Shown: positions 1-9,692 of the stretch, one piece after another | Position numbering within the stretch: the first letter of the stretch is position 1 | How the letters are laid out: each line of letters begins with the position of its first letter | Assembly (NCBI GenBank): GCA_027034975.1 | Contig: JALVWQ010000047.1 | Span: 36,171 to 100,170, forward strand | Direction of reading: 5' to 3' | DNA: 64,000 bases | Source of the DNA: Campylobacteraceae bacterium | Lineage (GTDB): Bacteria; Campylobacterota; Campylobacteria; Campylobacterales; Sulfurovaceae | Program-made: the position numbers and the translations under genes | The notes under the pieces: generated by a model | Seen by the model: only the letters and a program-made list of their open reading frames with translations | Told to the model about the DNA's origin: nothing | The model's database searches: none

Positions 1-539
1 CAGCCTCTAAGCCGCAGAACTCATACTTTCCAGCGGTATCGGTTGTTGCCTGGGCTACTTTAGTACCATTTGTATCAAGGAGGTTTACCCCTACGCCTGC
101 TACTCCTGCTTCATTTTTATCTTGGATGCCATCTTTGTTTGTATCTTCCCATACGAAGTCTCCAAGGCAGTAAGTTGGTGCCTCTGGTTTAAAGATACCC
201 ATATCGATTGTAGTGATATTACTATCAGTAATTGTTACCTTTGCACTCTTACCATCTTCTGGGTTTGCGTCAGAGTCTTTACTCTCATCAGTACCGCTAT
301 TTTGCGTAGTGATTTGATACCCCTCTGGGAGGGTGCTCTTAACAAACTCTACACTATACTCTCCAGCCTCTAAGCCGCAGAACTCATACTTTCCAGCGGT
401 ATCGGTTGTTGCCTGGGCTACTTTAGTACCATTTGTATCAAGGAGGTTTACCCCTACGCCTGCTACTCCTGCTTCATTTTTATCTTGGATACCATCTTTG
501 TTTGTATCTTCCCATACGAAGTCTCCAAGGCAGTAAGTT
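1..539 (-). repeat. Tandem 363-bp coding repeat (SdrD_B units)
   Basis: Bases 1-176 match 364-539 at a period of exactly 363 bp (121 codons) with one mismatch, 128 G against 491 A. The repeat lies in frame inside the surface-protein gene and encodes successive SdrD_B domains. The array continues past the window edge, so its copy number cannot be seen. Confidence 0.95.
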
Positions 540-3010
540 TTAGGGGGCGGAGTAAATCCAAAATCAAAGCTATGGTTATTAGCTCCATTGCTTGGTATAT
601 CTTCTGCACTTATTGCTGCATCATCACCATCTCCATTTGCTACACCATTACTATCTACACTCTCATCGCTCCCGCTCTTTGCTGCAGTAATTGCTAAACC
701 TTGCAGACTGCTTTGCTGGTTTACACCAACTGCATCTAAAATACGAATAAGACAGTTATTCGCATCTGGTTTTAACTGCTTAATAGCATACTTTTGACTA
801 CTTGTATCAACCCCATTTGGATCGTTTGAGAAGATATAGTAACCATTAGCATCTGTTGTTACCTCTGCAACTTTGGATCCATCGCAATAGAGCGATACTT
901 TTACATCTTTAATTCCATCTTCACCTGGATCCTGGATACCATTGCTATTACTATCAAGCCATACTCTATTCCCTACCTCTATTGGTGCTGGAGGGATAAT
1001 AAACTCTACATCACCAAGTCCTGACCCTTTGGTATTTAAGTTTTTCGATCCCTCTTTAGAGATTTGGTACTGATTTGCACGATCCCCTTGATTACTCTGG
1101 CTGCTATTTGTGTTATACCATAAAAAGCCCTGATTGAATGTACCAATAATTGAGTCGTATGCTGTAACTAAAACTTGTGAGCTTCCAGCTAATGAAATTA
1201 CTGAACCTAAGTTATTTTCAATATGGTGAGCCTTTTTATTTTTATCATACTCTGCAGAGTAATCTTTATAGTAAAACTCCCCTGCACCATTAGGGCCATC
1301 ATTCGATTTTGCACGATTTGATGGATCATCATTTAACTTTTTACTATTATTATCTAGTGCAATCATACACCCTGCTTCTCCCTCCAAAAGATAGCCATTT
1401 TCACTTTTACAAAGATGCAAGGTATCACCTGCAGAGTCTGCACTATAATACTTTTTTCCAATTGATGTTTTTGCTGGATAATTTACGCGATCAAGTTGCT
1501 GTGAAAAGCGATCCATAATCCCAACAATCATATCGCCATTAATAGTATCAAATGTTATATCACTCAATATTGGTTGCGGACACGCCCTCTCAGCGCCATA
1601 AACCTTATCATTATTATTTTTAGCATTAGACCCTAAAGCTCCTCCAAGTTCGCTCCAACTACTCGCCCATCTATTCCATTTTGCTTGTGATCCTAAGCTA
1701 CATGTCCCATAGTTTGGTGTATATTGTGTTGTCTCTCTTGTATAAGTAAGTGGGAAATCTTTTACTTTTGCAAAACTTCCTATAGGATTGTCTGGATTAA
1801 AACTTAAAATATATGCATGCACTGAACTATTTGTAGTATCTGCTGTACTATCACACACTACACCAACATATCCCTTCTTTTCATAAAAGGCCAATGCCCA
1901 TGGTCGAAACTCTCCATTACAACTACCAAGTGAAGAGAAATCAATTTTATAGTGCGATACTAAAGAGCCATCTATAGGAGCATTAATTGGTAAAGTGTCA
2001 GGGTTGCTAATATCAATTTTTATAAGTGATTTCTGATTTAAATTAACAACCCATAGAGCATTATCACTCTCATCGATATCAGCATCTCCAAAACCAACTT
2101 TACCAACTTTTGCAAATGCATCCACATCAAAAGAGCGGTTATTTGAGGTGCTTGTAGTTAAGGCATTTGCTCTTGCAACTCCAATAGCACCACCCATAAT
2201 CTCTCTTCGAACACTTCCTGTGTCGATAACTCCTCCATCGCCAGATGCAGGTGTTACACCATTTAAAGTAAAGCCACCAATATATGTCCCACCAATTGTA
2301 CCATCATATCTAATTCGATAGATTCCATCTACTAAAACATCTTGCTCTCCTGTTCCAACTTTAGGTCTTACAAGCTCCCCTAAACCAGAGTGCCTCTTTA
2401 AAAAGGCTGCTTCATAAAGAAGTCCACTCCCTCTTTGGTATGCTGCACCCCAAACACTTCCCATTTTATCAAAGGTTACATCTTGAGATGGAGCTGGATT
2501 GGCTTGTCCATTTGCACTATATGGCAAAGAGATTAATCCATAATTCTTACTATTTTTTTGCGTCGCAGAGGCCCATGGTCGCTGAATAGAGACTGCAAAG
2601 ATAGTCTTCTCTACGCCAGGATTGTAATCTGCTGGATTATGCAAAGCAAAATTGACACTACTAGCCCCATCTTGTACAAAACGGATTGAAGAGTTATTGA
2701 CATTGCCTGATGGACTCTCTTTTAGGTAGCTTGGCCAATTACTAAACTCTAATCTTACATCTCCACTTAAACCTGTAAGCGTATACGCACCACTACTATC
2801 AGTTACTGCCGTTACACTCTTTCCGCTACTATCAACTCCAGTAACTGTTACACCAGCTACCCCTGGTTCATTGCTCTCCTTAACACCATATATATTTGAT
2901 GTTTCTCCATTTATTGGTAAATCCCGAAAAACTATACCATTTATCTCTGCATGGAGTGTTAAACTAGCAAATAGAAAACCAACAAGCCCTCTTGCAATAC
3001 TCTTCATCAT
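1..3010 (-). CDS. Large secreted SdrD_B-repeat surface protein (5' part; 3' end outside window)
   Basis: Start is ATG at 3010 with GGAG six bases upstream (a second ATG at 3007 is possible). The frame stays open to base 1, giving about 1,003 residues before the window edge. Residues 1-22 look like a signal peptide ending in LHA. An SdrD_B-like domain follows (FRDLP, then GVTVTGVDSSGKS), then about 500 residues with beta-propeller-like strands (ALWVVN, RPWALAF, AYILSFNPDN). From about residue 672 come at least three SdrD_B domains with calcium-type loops (VWLDSNSNGIQD, then twice VWEDTNKDGIQD). Such domains form rigid stalks on secreted adhesins; export to the cell surface is inferred. The carboxy-terminal anchor is not visible, so the sorting route is unknown. 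The later repeats are almost identical at DNA level, which suggests recent duplication. Confidence 0.85.
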   Translation of the reverse strand, partial: MMKSIARGLVGFLFASLTLHAEINGIVFRDLPINGETSNIYGVKESNEPGVAGVTVTGVDSSGKSVTAVTDSSGAYTLTGLSGDVRLEFSNWPSYLKESPSGNVNNSSIRFVQDGASSVNFALHNPADYNPGVEKTIFAVSIQRPWASATQKNSKNYGLISLPYSANGQANPAPSQDVTFDKMGSVWGAAYQRGSGLLYEAAFLKRHSGLGELVRPKVGTGEQDVLVDGIYRIRYDGTIGGTYIGGFTLNGVTPASGDGGVIDTGSVRREIMGGAIGVARANALTTSTSNNRSFDVDAFAKVGKVGFGDADIDESDNALWVVNLNQKSLIKIDISNPDTLPINAPIDGSLVSHYKIDFSSLGSCNGEFRPWALAFYEKKGYVGVVCDSTADTTNSSVHAYILSFNPDNPIGSFAKVKDFPLTYTRETTQYTPNYGTCSLGSQAKWNRWASSWSELGGALGSNAKNNNDKVYGAERACPQPILSDITFDTINGDMIVGIMDRFSQQLDRVNYPAKTSIGKKYYSADSAGDTLHLCKSENGYLLEGEAGCMIALDNNSKKLNDDPSNRAKSNDGPNGAGEFYYKDYSAEYDKNKKAHHIENNLGSVISLAGSSQVLVTAYDSIIGTFNQGFLWYNTNSSQSNQGDRANQYQISKEGSKNLNTKGSGLGDVEFIIPPAPIEVGNRVWLDSNSNGIQDPGEDGIKDVKVSLYCDGSKVAEVTTDANGYYIFSNDPNGVDTSSQKYAIKQLKPDANNCLIRILDAVGVNQQSSLQGLAITAAKSGSDESVDSNGVANGDGDDAAISAEDIPSNGANNHSFDFGFTPPPKTYCLGDFVWEDTNKDGIQDKNEAGVAGVGVNLLDTNGTKVAQATTDTAGKYEFCGLEAGEYSVEFVKSTLPEGYQITTQNSGTDESKDSDANPEDGKSAKVTITDSNITTIDMGIFKPEAPTYCLGDFVWEDTNKDGIQDKNEAGVAGVGVNLLDTNGTKVAQATTDTAGKYEFCGLEA

Positions 3011-3229
3011 TCTTATCTCCAATCAAATTTAAATATATATCCATAAATTGGTATAATTTTATCTTTTATATACTTAAATAATCGATAAAATGGGTATATT
3101 TTATGAAAATTTGTTCTGTATAACTATATTTGGACTCATTGCTTTAAAAAATTGACAATTCCTATCAAAGATCGAGAACTTTTCAAAAGTGTAAGTAAGA
3201 CGCAAAATGAGTGATCAAGTGTTATCGAA

Positions 3230-4120
3230 CTATTGGAGACTCTTTAAACTTTTAACTTCTAGGTGATCTCTCTTTTGAAGTAGTTGTAAAAAACTTAAAA
3301 CTCCTTGAGGTTCATTCTTATTCCCATGGACTAATATAATTGACCCCTCTTTTGGAAGTTGCCCTTTAGCTAGCCAACTATCGCTGCCGATTATAATGAG
3401 TCCTAAATGCTTTACAATCTCTACACTCTTTCTATCCGACACTAAACCTGGAAAGCGGAAAAATATTGATGGAATTACCCCATAGTTTAAAAGTGTCACC
3501 TCAAGATCAAGGATATCATTTACCAAATGCTCCTTTGGTAAAAGTACAAAGTTGTGCTTTAGTATATTCTTTTGCTTGTAGCGATGGTATGCAGTATGGT
3601 TCCCCCAAGTTATATCAAGCAGCCCCTTTTTTTGCCACTCTTTTAACTCCTTAAAGGCTTTAAAGTGTCTTAGAATCCATCGTTTTGTTATAAAGAGTGT
3701 CACTGGAAATGGGTGCTTTGGCTGTGCAATAAGTGCCAAAAAGAGCCTTCTCTCATACCCTCTATGAGAGCTTGGACAGAGATCTACACTTAAATAGAGG
3801 CCTCTAGATCCATGGGTAATTCCATCATTCTGCAATGGATAGGGAGCTGCAGTCGAATAGTCTAAAAGTTTATAGTATCGAGAGTTAAAGTAGTTTTGAG
3901 AGCAGCTACTTACAACTACTCTTTTAGCATCTAAAATATGACTCTCTAAAGTATATGGATTGAGTGCTAAATAGTAGTGGCTCTTTTGAAATCGAAAGCT
4001 TCGCAAGAGTCTATACTCTATTTTATTATATCTTGCACAAGCAGAGATTGGGCGATACTCCTCTATCCCTTTTGCTAAAATGCCGCTTATAAAAAGTATA
4101 AAAAAGAGAAGAGTTCGCAT
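3230..4120 (-). CDS. Divergent polysaccharide deacetylase-like (NodB fold) exported protein
   Basis: The 296-residue protein has an amino-terminal signal peptide (LLFFILFISGILA). The second half follows the order of NodB-type polysaccharide deacetylases: a motif-1-like stretch LSVDLCPSS (usually TFDDGP), motif-2-like GNHTAYH with the two histidines expected to bind metal, FRFPG for motif 3, and ILVHGN near the end. The family removes N- or O-acyl groups from cell-wall or exopolysaccharides. Motif 1 has one Asp where the family usually has two, so activity is uncertain. The gene follows valS by 15 bp in the same direction and may be read through from it. The substrate cannot be told from the sequence. 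Confidence 0.6.
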   Translation of the reverse strand: MRTLLFFILFISGILAKGIEEYRPISACARYNKIEYRLLRSFRFQKSHYYLALNPYTLESHILDAKRVVVSSCSQNYFNSRYYKLLDYSTAAPYPLQNDGITHGSRGLYLSVDLCPSSHRGYERRLFLALIAQPKHPFPVTLFITKRWILRHFKAFKELKEWQKKGLLDITWGNHTAYHRYKQKNILKHNFVLLPKEHLVNDILDLEVTLLNYGVIPSIFFRFPGLVSDRKSVEIVKHLGLIIIGSDSWLAKGQLPKEGSIILVHGNKNEPQGVLSFLQLLQKRDHLEVKSLKSLQ

Positions 4121-4135
4121 GCTACTCTTAAAAAG

Positions 4136-6763
4136 TTAGCCTTGGAGTGATGCTAACTCTTTTGTAACCTTCTCAAGCTTCTCTTGCGTTTCATTTAAGG
4201 CTTTGCGGTTTTGCTCAATTACCTCAGCTGGTGCATTGGCAACAAACTTTTCGTTGCTAAGCATTCCATTGAGTTTATTAAACTCTTTTTCGAGCTTCTC
4301 TTTTTGCTTCTTGAGTTTATTGATAATTGGTTCTAAATCGATATCGCTTGTAGAGATATAACTCTCTAAGTTATCACTTACATCAACTACACAATTATCA
4401 GGTTTGCTTTGTGTAAACTCGATAGTCTCTACCTTTGCGAGCTTCTCGATAAATGGTTTAAGAAGCTCCTCATCTACCTCTTTACTAAATTTAACATAGG
4501 CTTTTTCGATTCTTTTGTTGCCCATATCAACCAATGTTTTACAGCGTCTTACAGAGACAATCGCCTCAATTGCAAGAGCAAAACTCTCGCTAATTTCACT
4601 ATCTATCTCTGCAACTTTTGGATAGCGTTTTACCATAATCGAATTTTCGCTATTTAGCTCTTCGCCACTAAGCTTTTGGTAGAGATACTCAGTGATAAAT
4701 GGCATAAATGGATGCAGCAGCTTCATCGACTCCTTAAAGATAGCTCCAAGCTCGCTTATACTCTCTTTGCTTGCTTTACTTAGCTCAATTCCCCAGTCGC
4801 AGAACTCTCCCCAGAGGTAGCGATAGAGCGTTGTTGCTGCATCGTTAAAGCGGTACTGCTCAATAAAGTCACGCGTCTCTTTTACAGCTTGGTTAAATTT
4901 ACTCAACATATATTTTCCAAGCGGTGTTGTAACTTCGATATCTCCTAAATCTGCAAACTTATCGCTATTTAGCAGCAGGTAGTTACTTGCATTAAAGAGT
5001 TTATTGGTAAAGTTACGGCTCTGCTCGAGTTTATCAAGGCTTAACTTAATATCGCGTCCTTGAACTGCTAAAATTGCAAGGGTAAATCGCATCGCATCGG
5101 CACTAAAATCCTCTATTGTCTGGAGCGGATCAATGACATTCCCTTTTGATTTACTCATCTTCTGCCCATGCTCATCTTTTACGAGTGCATGCAGGTAGAT
5201 ATCTGGGAATGGAAGCTCTCCAGTTAAGTTTCTCCCCATCATAAGCATTCTTGCTACCCAGAAGAAGAGAATATCAAAACCGGTAATCAAGAGTGAATTT
5301 GGATAAAACTCCTCTAAATCCCCCTCAAACCACTTCTCTCCTTTGAGAGCGTCGCCATTGCCCCAACCTAGAGTGCTAAATGGCCAAAGCCCTGAGCTAA
5401 ACCAAGTATCGAGCACATCTTCATCTTGATGGATATTGCTACTGCCGCACTTTTCGCAAACGTTTGGCGTCTCCCCCTCAAAGGCAAACTGTGCCCCACA
5501 ATCATCGCAGTACATTACTGGAATTTGGTGTCCCCACCAGAGCTGACGGCTAATACACCAATCTCTTAGCTCACGCATCCATGCATTGTAACTATTGATC
5601 CAGTGGCTTGGGTAGAATGTCGCCTTGCCACTATTTACATCATCAATAGCAGGTTTTGCAAACTCTTTTTTGACAAACCACTGCTTAGAGATATAGGGCT
5701 CTACTACATTGTGGCATCTATAGCAGTGCCCTACTTGGTGCTTGTGCTCCTCAATCTTCTCTACAAAGCCCTCTTCTTCAAGCTTTGTTACAATCTTTTC
5801 TCGAGCCTCTAGCCGCTCTTGCCCTGCAAACTCACCACAGTGGCTGTTTAAAATTCCACTCTCATCAAAAATAGTAATAAACTCTAAGTTGTGTCGTTTC
5901 CCTACCTCGTAGTCGTTAGGGTCATGTGCTGGCGTAACCTTTACAACCCCTGTTCCAAACTCTCTATCAACATGTGCATCAGCAATTACTTTAATCTCTC
6001 GATTAATGAGCGGAAGTGTAACACTCTTGCCAATGAAATCTTTGTATTGTTCATCCTCTGGATGCACCATTACAGCGGTATCTCCAAAGTATGTCTCTGG
6101 TCTTGTCGTCGCAACTACAAGTACACCGCTGCCATCGCTTAGTGGGTATCGTAGATAATAGAGCTTTCCATCATGCTCTTCGTACTCCACCTCAATATCG
6201 CTTAGTGCTCCATCTTTGGTACACCAGTTGATCATATAGTTATCTTGCACAATATAGCCATTATCGTACATTATCTTAAAGGCTTTTTTTACTGCATTTG
6301 CAAGCCCCTCATCCATTGTAAATCGCTCTCTACTCCATGCCGGACTCACACCTAGGTATCGCAGCTGCTTTGTAATTGCATCTTGTGAATTCTCTTTTTG
6401 CTGCCAGCAGAGCTTTAAAAACTCCTCTCTTCCAATCTCCTCTTTTGTTTTACCCAGCTCTAAAAGCTGCTTCTCTACAACATTTTGTGTCGCAATTCCT
6501 GCATGATCAACGCCTGGCTGCCAAAGTGTTTTATATCCATCCATTCGCTTATAGCGAACAATAATATCTTGGAGTGTAAAGGTTAAAGCGTGCCCAATAT
6601 GGAGCCTCCCAGTTACATTTGGAGGGGGCATCATAATGGTAAAGGTCTTCCCCTCCTCTTGAATTGCTTTATTGCCATCGATCTCAAAAAATCCCTGCTC
6701 TTCCCAGAACTTATAGTAGTTTTGCTCAATATCTTTAGGGTTATAACGACTCTTTTCGCTCAT
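4136..6763 (-). CDS. valS: Valine--tRNA ligase
   Basis: Class I aminoacyl-tRNA synthetase that charges tRNA-Val in the cytoplasm. The HIGH motif LHIGHA lies near residue 54 and KMSKS near 534. The CP1 editing insertion lies between them, with paired cysteines CDDCGAQ and CEKCG at about 416-440. The last ~65 residues are the charged coiled-coil arm typical of ValRS. The length of 875 residues is normal. The deacetylase-like gene follows 15 bp downstream on the same strand. Confidence 0.98.
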   Translation of the reverse strand: MSEKSRYNPKDIEQNYYKFWEEQGFFEIDGNKAIQEEGKTFTIMMPPPNVTGRLHIGHALTFTLQDIIVRYKRMDGYKTLWQPGVDHAGIATQNVVEKQLLELGKTKEEIGREEFLKLCWQQKENSQDAITKQLRYLGVSPAWSRERFTMDEGLANAVKKAFKIMYDNGYIVQDNYMINWCTKDGALSDIEVEYEEHDGKLYYLRYPLSDGSGVLVVATTRPETYFGDTAVMVHPEDEQYKDFIGKSVTLPLINREIKVIADAHVDREFGTGVVKVTPAHDPNDYEVGKRHNLEFITIFDESGILNSHCGEFAGQERLEAREKIVTKLEEEGFVEKIEEHKHQVGHCYRCHNVVEPYISKQWFVKKEFAKPAIDDVNSGKATFYPSHWINSYNAWMRELRDWCISRQLWWGHQIPVMYCDDCGAQFAFEGETPNVCEKCGSSNIHQDEDVLDTWFSSGLWPFSTLGWGNGDALKGEKWFEGDLEEFYPNSLLITGFDILFFWVARMLMMGRNLTGELPFPDIYLHALVKDEHGQKMSKSKGNVIDPLQTIEDFSADAMRFTLAILAVQGRDIKLSLDKLEQSRNFTNKLFNASNYLLLNSDKFADLGDIEVTTPLGKYMLSKFNQAVKETRDFIEQYRFNDAATTLYRYLWGEFCDWGIELSKASKESISELGAIFKESMKLLHPFMPFITEYLYQKLSGEELNSENSIMVKRYPKVAEIDSEISESFALAIEAIVSVRRCKTLVDMGNKRIEKAYVKFSKEVDEELLKPFIEKLAKVETIEFTQSKPDNCVVDVSDNLESYISTSDIDLEPIINKLKKQKEKLEKEFNKLNGMLSNEKFVANAPAEVIEQNRKALNETQEKLEKVTKELASLQG

Positions 6764-6968
6764 CTGCTATGCCTTCAAAATTTTTAATTGTCATTATACC
6801 TAAGATTTACTTGCGATTTATAAAAAGTAAGATTCTCCACTCCTAATACCCTATTTCAGATATTTTGCATTCACTAAAGAGTGCCTTAATTTTATATATA
6901 CTAAGATAAAATGAAGCCAAATCATTATATAATAACATAAAATAAACACAATACAAGGTTGCAAAAGT

Positions 6969-7427
6969 ATGGAGAGTATCGTTACTGAGGCGGGGTACCT
7001 TTTAAGTTATGCATTAGAAAAGCTCAATATAAATAAGAGTTTACACCCTTTTTTGACAACTTTTGACAACTATAACCATAAGCGACAAGAGAGCTTTCAA
7101 GATATCTCATATGAGGTTTCAATCCCAAAAATAGTAAGCAGTTTCGAGTCAAATAACCATAGTGCTGATGCAGCCATTGCAATCTACCCAGCAGAAATAG
7201 AAGAGAAAGGCGAGAGAAAACCTCTCCTAATCGTGATGCTGAAAAATTACAAAAACAACCAATTTCTAACAATTGGGCAACACTATGAGATTAGAGAGGG
7301 CTTTTATATCCCTACACTCTATGAACTTTTAGACTACAGTTACTCGTTGGCCGATGAGTTACGCGATTTAGAGAGAGCTTTTTGTAACGGTGCAGAGAGC
7401 TACAGTGTCACATATGCTCAACAATAA
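6969..7427 (+). CDS. Hypothetical protein, 152 aa
   Basis: I do not recognise this protein. It is soluble and has no signal peptide or membrane segment. It opens with a helix (TEAGYLLSYALEKL), has a central strand-rich part (RKPLLIVMLKNYKN) and ends with an acidic helix (LADELRDLERAF). An AAGG sequence lies about ten bases upstream of the ATG, and AT-rich sequence with TATAAT-like steps lies near 6925. It is divergent from valS and 86 bp ahead of the membrane PIN-like gene, so the two could share a transcript. Confidence 0.7.
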   Translation: MESIVTEAGYLLSYALEKLNINKSLHPFLTTFDNYNHKRQESFQDISYEVSIPKIVSSFESNNHSADAAIAIYPAEIEEKGERKPLLIVMLKNYKNNQFLTIGQHYEIREGFYIPTLYELLDYSYSLADELRDLERAFCNGAESYSVTYAQQ

Positions 7428-7513
7428 TACCCCTCAAAACTATCCCTCTATCACTACTTTCAACAAATTAAGATAAAATTGTAACCTAGATTATCAAAAG
7501 GGTAGAGTTCTCT

Positions 7514-8410
7514 ATGACTTGGAATGATTTACTAACAAAATACTCTCTTTTTCTTGTTATAGGAATATTTATTTCAATATCTCTCATTCTGAAATTTGGC
7601 ATACTCTTTTTTCTACTACTTATGCTCTTTTACTTTCTACTCTATCACGCTTTTCGTATCTACTCTGAACTCTTTAGAGAGAAAAACCCTAAACACAAAC
7701 TCCGAAAAATGCTCGCAGGGAAGGTTGTTTTCGATAACAATATATGGATGGGGGAGCAGTACGACACACTCTTTGATAATATCAAATATCTCTGTAAACA
7801 AGGGAAGTATAGTGTTATTCTCTTTAAAATACAGATCGAAGAGATCGCTAATATACGCAATAAAGCAAAAGATGAAGAGTCCGAAGAGTACAAGATGGCT
7901 GAACGAGCTATAAAGAGAATTGAAGATTTTCAAAAGAGTAAAATTTTAGTAATTGAAGATAAGTTAGAGAAAGAAAAGCCTAAAGAGGAGCAGAGCGAAG
8001 AGAGTGAAGAGAGAAAAGTTATTCTCCCTCAAGAGCTTACTCTTAAGATAAAACAAGATACACCAAAACCCAAAAATCCACCTCTTCCAACCGACCCAAA
8101 AGAGGCAATTCATAAATCTTACCTTATTGAGTCGCTTATATCAAGACTTAGCAGCAAAAAAGAGTATACCTATGTCTCACTCAACCCAGAACTTCGTGTG
8201 AGACTGCGAGCCTATCTTATAGAGCATAGTGATGTTAAGATCGATATTGTAGAGGTAAAAGCTGTAGAAAAACAGATAGCTTATGTCGATAAACAGCGGC
8301 TTAAAGCACTTGAGAAATTTTTTAACCATAAAGCGGTTAAAAAGACAAAAGAGCTCTCAAAAGAGTCTAAAAAACTTTACGAACTTGCTCGAAATCTTAA
8401 AAAACATTAG
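7514..8410 (+). CDS. Membrane-anchored protein with probable PIN-like domain, 298 aa
   Basis: Residues about 10-55 form two hydrophobic segments (FLVIGIFISISLIL and FFLLLMLFYFLLYHA). The soluble part then opens with KVVFDNNIWM, which resembles the first strand and acidic residue of PIN nucleases. It is followed by a conserved-looking glutamate in IQIEEIANI, a charged Lys/Glu linker (about 150-185), and a late segment DPKEAIHKSYLIESLI with YVSLNPELRVRLRAYL that resembles the second half of a PIN fold. The carboxy end is a Lys-rich helix. PIN proteins cleave RNA. The assignment is by motif order only, and the long linker splits the proposed fold, so treat it as a hypothesis. Confidence 0.6.
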   Translation: MTWNDLLTKYSLFLVIGIFISISLILKFGILFFLLLMLFYFLLYHAFRIYSELFREKNPKHKLRKMLAGKVVFDNNIWMGEQYDTLFDNIKYLCKQGKYSVILFKIQIEEIANIRNKAKDEESEEYKMAERAIKRIEDFQKSKILVIEDKLEKEKPKEEQSEESEERKVILPQELTLKIKQDTPKPKNPPLPTDPKEAIHKSYLIESLISRLSSKKEYTYVSLNPELRVRLRAYLIEHSDVKIDIVEVKAVEKQIAYVDKQRLKALEKFFNHKAVKKTKELSKESKKLYELARNLKKH

Positions 8411-8478
8411 CAATATACTCTCTTTCGAAGCTAATCGAAACAAAAACTATCCATATTATCGTTTTTTATAGAAAGGTA

Positions 8479-8507
8479 TTGATTTTTCTTTTAAATTCAA
8501 ATATAAT
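8479..8507 (+). promoter_or_regulatory. Sigma-70-type promoter of the TRAP transporter operon
   Basis: TTGATT at 8479-8484 and TATAAT at 8502-8507 are separated by 17 bp, 34 bp before the dctP start. A TTG at 8479 opens a longer reading frame, but it falls in this -35 box, which argues for the downstream ATG as the true start. Confidence 0.6.
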
Positions 8508-8541
8508 AGGGCTCTACTACTTAAAGGAAAAGGAGACTCCA

Positions 8542-9540
8542 ATGTTTCGAAAAGTTTTACTCTCAACTATAGCGGCAGCAGCAATGACTACAGCAGCAAG
8601 TGCAGCAGATTTTGTACTTAAGTTTAGCCATGTTGTAAGCGAAAATACGCCAAAAGGGCAAGCAGCCCTCTTTTTCGAGAAGCGACTCGAAGAGCTTAGT
8701 AAAGGCAAAATAGATGTGCAGGTCTACCCAAACTCACAACTCTATAAAGATAAAGCGGTTCTTAAAGCAATTAAGCTAGACTCTGTACAGATGGCGTGCC
8801 CATCTTTCTCTAAATTTACAAAGACAGTACCACAATTGGCACTCTTTGATCTCCCATTCCTCTTTAGAGATATGGAGCATGTCCATAAAGTACAAGATGG
8901 CGAAGTTGGTGCAAAACTCAAAGATTTAGTGGCAGCGAAAGGGTTTGTGGTGCTTGATTATTGGGATAATGCATTTAAGCAGTTAACTTCTGCCAAAAAA
9001 GCTCTTTTAATGCCAGAAGATGCGAAGGGACAAAAGTTTCGAATTATGAGCTCTAAAGTTTTAGAGGAGCAGTTTAAAGCAGTTGGTGCAAACCCACAAG
9101 TTATGCCATTTAGCGAAGTATACTCTGCACTCCAGCAAGGGGTAATTGATGGGCAAGAGAACACAAACTCAAACATCTACACAAAAAAGTTCTATGAGGT
9201 ACAAAAGTATATGACACTTAGCAACCACGGCTACTTAGGCTACCTTGTAGTTATGAGTAAAAAGTTCTATAACTCGCTTCCAAAAGAGCTTCAAGAGGCA
9301 GTAAAGCAGGCGATGAAAGAGGCAACTGCTAAAGAGCGAGAACTTGCAGCCAAGCTCGATAAAGAGCAGTTAGGGAAAATCGAAGAGTATGCTAAAAATA
9401 CAGGCAAATTGAAAATCTATAACCTAGACGATAAGCAAAAAGAGGCGTGGAGAAAGGTTATGAGTACAATCTATCCTAAATTTTACGATAACAATACCAT
9501 TGGCAAAGATCTGATCGAAGCGGCTCAAAATACTAAGTAG
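8542..9540 (+). CDS. dctP: TRAP transporter substrate-binding protein (DctP family)
   Basis: Periplasmic binding protein of a tripartite ATP-independent transporter, which captures an organic acid and delivers it to the DctQM permease. The start is ATG 8542 with AGGAG just upstream, giving 332 residues and a clean signal peptide (LLSTIAAAAMTTAASA). Family signatures include FSHVVSENTPKG at the mature amino terminus, the segment KGFVVLDYWDN, and VIDGQENTNSNIY, the substrate-site region. C4-dicarboxylates are the common ligands, but sugar acids and others are known, so the substrate is not settled. A hairpin and a 152-bp gap separate it from dctQ. Confidence 0.93.
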   Translation: MFRKVLLSTIAAAAMTTAASAADFVLKFSHVVSENTPKGQAALFFEKRLEELSKGKIDVQVYPNSQLYKDKAVLKAIKLDSVQMACPSFSKFTKTVPQLALFDLPFLFRDMEHVHKVQDGEVGAKLKDLVAAKGFVVLDYWDNAFKQLTSAKKALLMPEDAKGQKFRIMSSKVLEEQFKAVGANPQVMPFSEVYSALQQGVIDGQENTNSNIYTKKFYEVQKYMTLSNHGYLGYLVVMSKKFYNSLPKELQEAVKQAMKEATAKERELAAKLDKEQLGKIEEYAKNTGKLKIYNLDDKQKEAWRKVMSTIYPKFYDNNTIGKDLIEAAQNTK

Positions 9541-9553
9541 TCAATTTAGCAGC

Positions 9554-9573
9554 GTGCGGTACCTTAACCGCAC
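9554..9573 (+). other. Intercistronic hairpin between dctP and dctQ
   Basis: A perfect 7-bp stem (GTGCGGT / ACCGCAC) has a 6-base loop and starts 13 bases after the dctP stop. There is no T-run after it. Similar hairpins after binding-protein genes often stabilise the upstream message or reduce read-through into the permease genes; that role is inferred here. Confidence 0.6.
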
Positions 9574-9650
9574 CTTCTCAATGGAAAGGCATTTGCACCT
9601 TAAAGCAAATTAAAATCAAAAGCAAAGCGAAGTTACATTTTTAGCTCTTC

Positions 9651-9678
9651 GTTCTAAGCTCTAGGCTTTAAGCTTCCA
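9651..9678 (+). repeat. Degenerate heptamer array (dctP-dctQ gap)
   Basis: Four consecutive 7-mers can be read: GTTCTAA, GCTCTAG, GCTTTAA, GCTTCCA. They belong to the same type of 7-bp periodic sequence seen at 21.6, 27.1, 31.5, 41.5 and 53.5 kb. Confidence 0.6.
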
Positions 9679-9692
9679 ACAAAGGATAGATT

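Noticed and set aside
8479-8541. Longer dctP start at TTG 8479
   Set aside because: The codon is part of the -35 box, the extra 21 residues would spoil the signal peptide, and ATG 8542 has a strong ribosome site.
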